64,000 bases of DNA from Chaunax sp. Z400 (taxonomy: Eukaryota; Chordata; Actinopteri; Lophiiformes; Chaunacidae): the NCBI GenBank assembly GCA_037577475.1, contig CM075197.1, positions 23,431,150-23,495,149 on the forward strand, given 5' to 3'. The notes under the pieces were generated by a model, which worked only from the letters and a program-made list of their open reading frames with translations, was not told where the DNA came from and searched no databases. Both the position numbers and the translations under genes were made by a program. Each line of letters begins with the position of its first letter. Within the stretch, counting starts at the first letter, position 1. Positions 59,057 to 64,000 of this stretch are shown here, in pieces.

Positions 59057-59889
59057 CGCTGGCATGGAAACTAGCAGCAGTGAACACCACTTTCCATTTG
59101 CTTACTCATTCATTTCAACTTTTCTATAGGGAACTGCCTTATCTCTCGTTGAAATAATCTGCTGCTTAGAAAAATACCAGATAGACCCGTCAGCATTAAG
59201 TCAGATAAAATTAACATTAGCATTTTCTAACTTCTTTGACTTCTGACCCCTGGGAATAAAGTAATGTCTACTTGCAATGTCTACTCACAGTTTGAATAAA
59301 TTTACTAATGAGTGATTTTGCCTTCTTACATTGTTTTATTTAAATGATATATAATATTTATCACACAAAAAATAATTTTTATGGGGGAGATTTTTTTACG
59401 TTTTCCTAACCCTCAGGTGAGAACCATGGATATGTGCTGTAGAGTTAACAGAGGGCTGGAAATCATAGTATATTAACACTGTTTTTTTAAAGAACATTTT
59501 TTTTTATAACTACTAAACCTAGTAGGAAGAAGGCTGTCAATGTGGTGTCACCTCCAACAGAAAGCATCCCAAAGTCCTTTTCATGACAGAAATCGGAATG
59601 AATTCAACAAGACCTGCACGTTTAAAACTATTTTGACTCGCAGGTACATTTGACAGCCTCATCATATTTTTCTATCATTATAAATTCAAACAAAAATCAG
59701 CAATAGTGCCAGAAAGCAAAACAAATGAACTTTTCTCTTTATTTTTTCTAACTGCATAATTTCTGAAGTATACTCTACGAACACTACTTTGATGTATTGG
59801 CAATTTGCAATCCGCAATTTCATCTTAATTGCAAATCTGTATTATTATTATTTTGTTATCTCACTGTATGGAATTTTCCATGAGCCTAT

Positions 59890-60250
59890 AAATTGAAACA
59901 TTCTGGATCACCAGATCCAGACTAATACTTGGATCCAGGTCAGACTTTGATGTGTGTTAGATCTTATAGGGATGTGATTGTGTACTTCTTGTCCAAGCAT
60001 TGGAGACATTATTCCTTAAGTTGGAAGCAAAGGTCTTGTAATTGCAGCCCTATCCCGCTAATGGTAAAGAATCCTTCAAATAAATTCTGGATCCAGATGA
60101 TGATCTGGATCACCACCAAAATCGAATGAATTGTTTTCTCTCCAAAAACATTCATCAAAATCCATTCATACATTTTTTGAGTAATCCTGCTAACAGACAG
60201 AAAAACGAACCAACGCCGGCAAAAACATCACCTCCTCGGTGGAAGTGAGA
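59890..60250. repeat. Dispersed retroposon-like repeat
   Basis: GGATCCAGATGATGATCTGG, GGATCACCACCAAAATCGAA, GAGTAATCCTGCTAACAGAC, then a run of ACGAACCAACGCCGG and a CACCTCCTCGG end. These phrases recur in a common fish repeat. Boundaries approximate; no coding part. Confidence 0.6.
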
Positions 60251-60940
60251 AATGAAATATGATATATCATTATAGATAAGGCTATATTGATCCAGAGGGC
60301 AACATTTACAAGCTACCCACCCCTATATAACATTTACCTGCTGCAACATCACACATTCATTTTTGATGATTATAAACCAATGAAATAATATATATAAATT
60401 GTATATTCTGCATAGTGAGTACTTTTACTTTTGGTACTTTAATTATAATCGGCTGCTAATACTTTTGTACATTTATGTAAGTAACATTTTGACTGCAGGT
60501 CATTCACTTGAGCAAGTCTACAAAGGTGTGTAGCTACCTTTACTTACCATCTGACATTGTTAAGCTAACACCAGTCGAGGACATCATGGCTCTCTGTCAT
60601 GCTCGTTTGCTTGTTTTGTGTACCTGTGTGTGCCTTTATACCTGTACGTCTCTTAGCCTTCTGAGTCACTAGGTTTGTGTGTCCAGCCAGCGAGGCCAGC
60701 GGTGAGCGGGGACGGAACGATTGAGATATAGAGCATTAGTTGGTGTCAGGAGTAAATTAGAGGCCAGATCTGTTTTCTAATCAGAGCACAAGCACCGTGT
60801 TAGAGGAATTAGGGCGACAGCTGCTGGGAGCTTTTTATTCCTCTCTCTCTCAGCCAGAGACAGGCAGACCCCAGCTCAGGGACCACCTCTTTACCACAGC
60901 CACCTGTCAACACCGGTGTGTGCATATATATACTGTATGC

Positions 60941-60942
<2 letters not shown>

Positions 60943-60969
<27 letters not shown>
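60943..60969. repeat. GT microsatellite
   Basis: Perfect (GT)n. Confidence 0.95.
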
Positions 60970-60971
<2 letters not shown>

Positions 60972-61335
60972 CATGCATGTTTCCCTCCCCCACTGACATG
61001 CACACTCACATACATGTGAGCGCAGACATACTGCCATGCGAGCCTGCACACATGCTTGCATACACACTCAAACGCCGTCTGCTACGCCGACCTCCCTCCA
61101 TCTCTAAAATTAATGACGGTGCAGGTTCTGTGTGCATGCACCCATTTGTGGTCTGCTTATGTTTTCTTGCGAGTGTGAAAGGCCCTCATGAGATATCAAA
61201 TTTAGATAAGGTGGAGCTGTGGGTGGCCTTGCATATGTCTGTTTACTATGAATCCCGCTGAAGGCCGTAACACCGCGTCAACCTATTCATTCATCACACC
61301 AGCGTTGCACCGGTGGTAAACAAAACAAGTGACGA

Positions 61336-61500
61336 GTCAAGTCAGTTTTATTTACATACAGCCCATTGTCACAAATATGCATATAATATGCAATCTGAGC
61401 AGCATGCAACAACCTCTATCCTTACACCCTCCCCCTTAAAAAGAAATCACAGGGGGAGGATTCTGATGGAGGAGTCCTCTCAGACATGAGGTAGATACAG
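61336..61500. repeat. Dispersed SINE/LINE-type repeat
   Basis: Begins AGTCAAGTCAGTTTTATTTA and runs through CAGCCCATTGTCACAAAT, matching a widespread fish repeat with TTTTATTTATATAGCCCAAT. The right limit is unclear and may reach about 61700. Confidence 0.65.
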
Positions 61501-63156
61501 AATAGACCAATATAGTTACTTAAGGTGAGCCAAATAAAGTAGTATAAAGCAATGCAAGATCAGAATAAGGCAAGGTCAGAGACAATCGAACCATCAAATC
61601 GTAGAAAAAGCCCAGGGGAAATGGACCTACAGATTTTCTGCAGGTTTTGAGAATGACTGATGATACCCAGGATGAATAAATGAATGTCGTGAGTCGCTTG
61701 CACCGATTTCACCCAGCAGAGATCTCTTGTGGGCAGGACTGTAGGAGGGTGAGAGGTGTGGGAGGTGGCGTTGAGATTCACACCATGTCACACACTTGCG
61801 GCAGCAATGTCACCTCTTTTATTCAGATCAGCTGAATCCATAGTGTGTAGAGGGTTTTTTTTTTTTTTTTTTGGTGTTATGTGGAGGAACAGATTTGGGA
61901 AATTTGTCACGGAGATCATCGCGGTTAGCATGTATGGAGTGATGCATTTTAAATTTAAATGGATGCACATTTGTTCTGTTGTAACATTAGAAAGAAGCAA
62001 CACAATTTTCCAACTAATTTAATCGAGGCTGTCGGGTGGAGAAGGGTCATTTTGTAGATAAAGTGGGACAATATCATTTTATGAATAAGTCCTATAATTC
62101 TGAATATGTTTAAAATGGTTTTAATTTATTTTATCCATGCAGTTCATCCTTTTCCTCTAAAAAACACACAACATCACTTTCCTTTGCATATTATTATAAT
62201 AGATTTATATCATGGGAAAACATATTTGCTAAAGTCTAACGTCACATATCTCATTCTCTGCTCCATTTCTCCTTAAATCACAATTTCTTTTTTAACCATA
62301 ATGCACAATGGAAACCTCCCTCTACTCCTTGGATCTTTAGGCTATGCTTTGCTCCTTAAACACCACTTTTTTCCTCCTTTAATAAATTCATACATTCTCT
62401 CTTTCCATCCCTTTCCTCCTGCTGCTGATGGCTGTGTTTTGTGGCATTAAGGGAAGATGTGGGCTGCCTCTTCATGAAGGGTAGATAAGAATGTAATCAA
62501 ACTTTAGATCATATAGATCATAGTATCCTACATAATATTAAAAAAACAATATGTGAATAAATTAAAATAATCCAGTCTTACATGTAGAAACCTGCAGGAG
62601 GAATTAGGGTTTGTAGGAACATCTCTAATTCTAACTTCAATTTAGGCGACAGTCTTAAGTCTGTGGAGGCTAATTTGGTATTGGCTGAAGTCTAATAGGG
62701 AAACACATCCACGCACACACACACACACACACAGTCCTCCTCTCACTCTTGCGCATCCCACACATGTGCACTGCCACACAGTGTCATAAATAGACAGACA
62801 GCGCCAATCTAAGGCCTGGATGGGAGCCAGCTCTGCAGCAGCTCAGTAGTTAAATTATTAACACCAACTGGGAGAGAGACAAAGAGAGGAGCGGATCAGG
62901 CAGCTCAGCGGAGAGGAGATCTGGAGATGAGAAATGAGGAGGTGAATCGAGACGAGCCAGACATCAGAGGGACTGAGTAGGTTAGGTGTTTGGATGGTGA
63001 ATATGAGAGAGGAGAGACTCAATGAGCATATAAGAGGAAATAAAAATAGAGAGTTGGGAGAGTTTTGGATGAATAAAGACGGCGGGATCTTGGTGCGAGG
63101 GAGAGGAAGGTAGAGAGGTGTGTGAGGTTTTTCATGGATGGCAGAGGAATACTAAT

Positions 63157-63158
<2 letters not shown>

Positions 63159-63205
<47 letters not shown>
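63159..63205. repeat. GT microsatellite
   Basis: Perfect (GT)n of about 46 bp. Confidence 0.98.
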
Positions 63206-63207
<2 letters not shown>

Positions 63208-63346
63208 TTAGCAGAGTGTGGGAGGGGAGGAGAGATGGAGAGAGATCTGGGGATGTTGGTTCTGATCCAGAGAGTTAATGTTGCGCTCATTGATGGATAG
63301 AGTGCCAGCCATGAGGCTCCATACCCACACAAGATGGATTGAGCAC

Positions 63347-63349
<3 letters not shown>

Positions 63350-63402
<53 letters not shown>
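63350..63402. repeat. CT microsatellite
   Basis: Perfect (CT)n of about 52 bp, a polypurine-polypyrimidine tract. Confidence 0.98.
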
Positions 63403-63405
<3 letters not shown>

Positions 63406-63509
63406 ATATGTTCCTGAAATAGTTTGATTTCTCTCTCATTGTTTCTTTCGCTCTTTCAAAGCTAAACGATGATCAGACATCTCTGCCACAAAGCCACCAT
63501 CAGATCCCA

Positions 63510-63533
63510 AGCAGCAGCAGCAGCAGCAGCAGC
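63510..63533. repeat. CAG trinucleotide repeat
   Basis: Eight tandem GCA/CAG units. Confidence 0.97.
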
Positions 63534-63699
63534 ATGTGTATGTGTATGTGTATCCATAGAGAGGCTATATGATTCGGTGTCATGTCAGCTACGTCTGTGG
63601 AAAGGCGTCATGAGCTCGACATTAATTCAGACAAAGTGTGGTGCTTGTGTGTGTGAGAGGACGGACATCAGGATTTTAAACATCCCTCTATGTTCGAGG

Positions 63700-64000
63700 C
63701 AAAATCCACGAGGAGCTGAGGGCATCACCATCTGTAAAGATGTTCAAAAGAAACCTTAAGACGTACCTTTTTAGCCCAGCCTTCCCTTAATACCCTGTAT
63801 TTTATTTGTTACATTATTTCTACTTAACTTATTTTACATAGCCTCCTCTAAATCCATTGTATTTTACTGCTTTTTACCAAACCTTTTTATTTTATTACAC
63901 AATTCATACTCCTATTATTATTACTCTTATTATTATTTTATAAATATCTTATTATATCTTTATTATTCTTATTTATTTCTATTTTATTTTTATGTGTAAG
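63700..64000 (+). mobile_element. 3' remnant of a LINE (end of the ORF2 reading frame plus tail)
   Basis: 63743-63790 reads FKRNLKTYLFSPAFP and TAA, the tail that commonly ends ORF2 of fish L2/CR1-type LINEs (FKRxLKTHLF). An AT-rich 3' tail follows to the window edge. The 5' part (reverse transcriptase) is absent, so it is a truncated insertion. Confidence 0.55.

Larger units (their letters stand above)
53401..64000. other. Non-coding region downstream of cdk12
   Basis: No gene recognised. Human NEUROD2 follows CDK12, but no single-exon bHLH frame is present, so any neurod2 would lie beyond the right edge. The region holds many dinucleotide tracts, three recognisable dispersed repeats and two candidate regulatory blocks. 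Confidence 0.6.

Noticed and set aside
58889..59157. Possible exon with a pyrimidine tract, CCCCAG and a polyproline frame
   Set aside because: The frame depends on a CTC microsatellite; no donor, no neighbouring exon, no family match.

Overview
This window looks like teleost fish genomic DNA. It has intron-rich vertebrate genes with GT-AG splicing, many long CA/GT microsatellites, and short dispersed repeats of kinds I recognise from fish genomes. There is no operon structure. All gene calls come from reading exons by eye and checking that reading phase is kept across every splice junction.

Three genes are supported. (1) stac2, minus strand, is partial. Eight coding exons run from the start codon near 19285 down to 1968 and encode an N-terminal linker, a cysteine-rich C1 domain and the first part of an SH3 domain. 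The remaining 3' exons lie beyond the left edge. (2) fbxl20, minus strand, is complete. Fifteen coding exons between 36622 and 25719 give an unbroken 436-residue frame with an F-box, leucine-rich repeats and a C-terminal CaaX box. (3) cdk12, plus strand, runs from 39446 to 52137 in 14 coding exons (1360 residues). It has an RS-rich N-terminus, a proline-rich linker, a kinase domain and a C-terminal tail. A second, shorter 3' end (stop at 50108-50110) is plausible.

Layout: 1-19285 stac2 with large introns holding decayed dispersed repeats; 19286-25718 spacer that includes the stac2 upstream region and the fbxl20 3' UTR; 25719-36622 fbxl20; 36623-39445 a head-to-head spacer between the fbxl20 and cdk12 starts; 39446-52137 cdk12, with its 3' UTR to about 53.4 kb; 53.4-64 kb non-coding DNA dense in microsatellites and dispersed repeats, with a few stretches that look like conserved regulatory elements. 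The order STAC2-FBXL20-CDK12 matches human 17q12 as I know it, except that MED1, which sits between FBXL20 and CDK12 in mammals, is absent here.

The genes act in different processes: voltage-gated calcium channel modulation (stac2), SCF ubiquitin ligase substrate selection (fbxl20), and RNA polymerase II CTD phosphorylation with cyclin K (cdk12). They are linked by old synteny and not by a shared pathway. I see no new multi-gene system. The most interesting local features are a broken partial duplicate of an fbxl20 exon, a 19-bp minisatellite inside a possible transposon, a possible GC-AG donor coupled to intronic polyadenylation signals in cdk12, a possible frameshift at the cdk12 C-terminus, and back-to-back octamer motifs downstream of cdk12.
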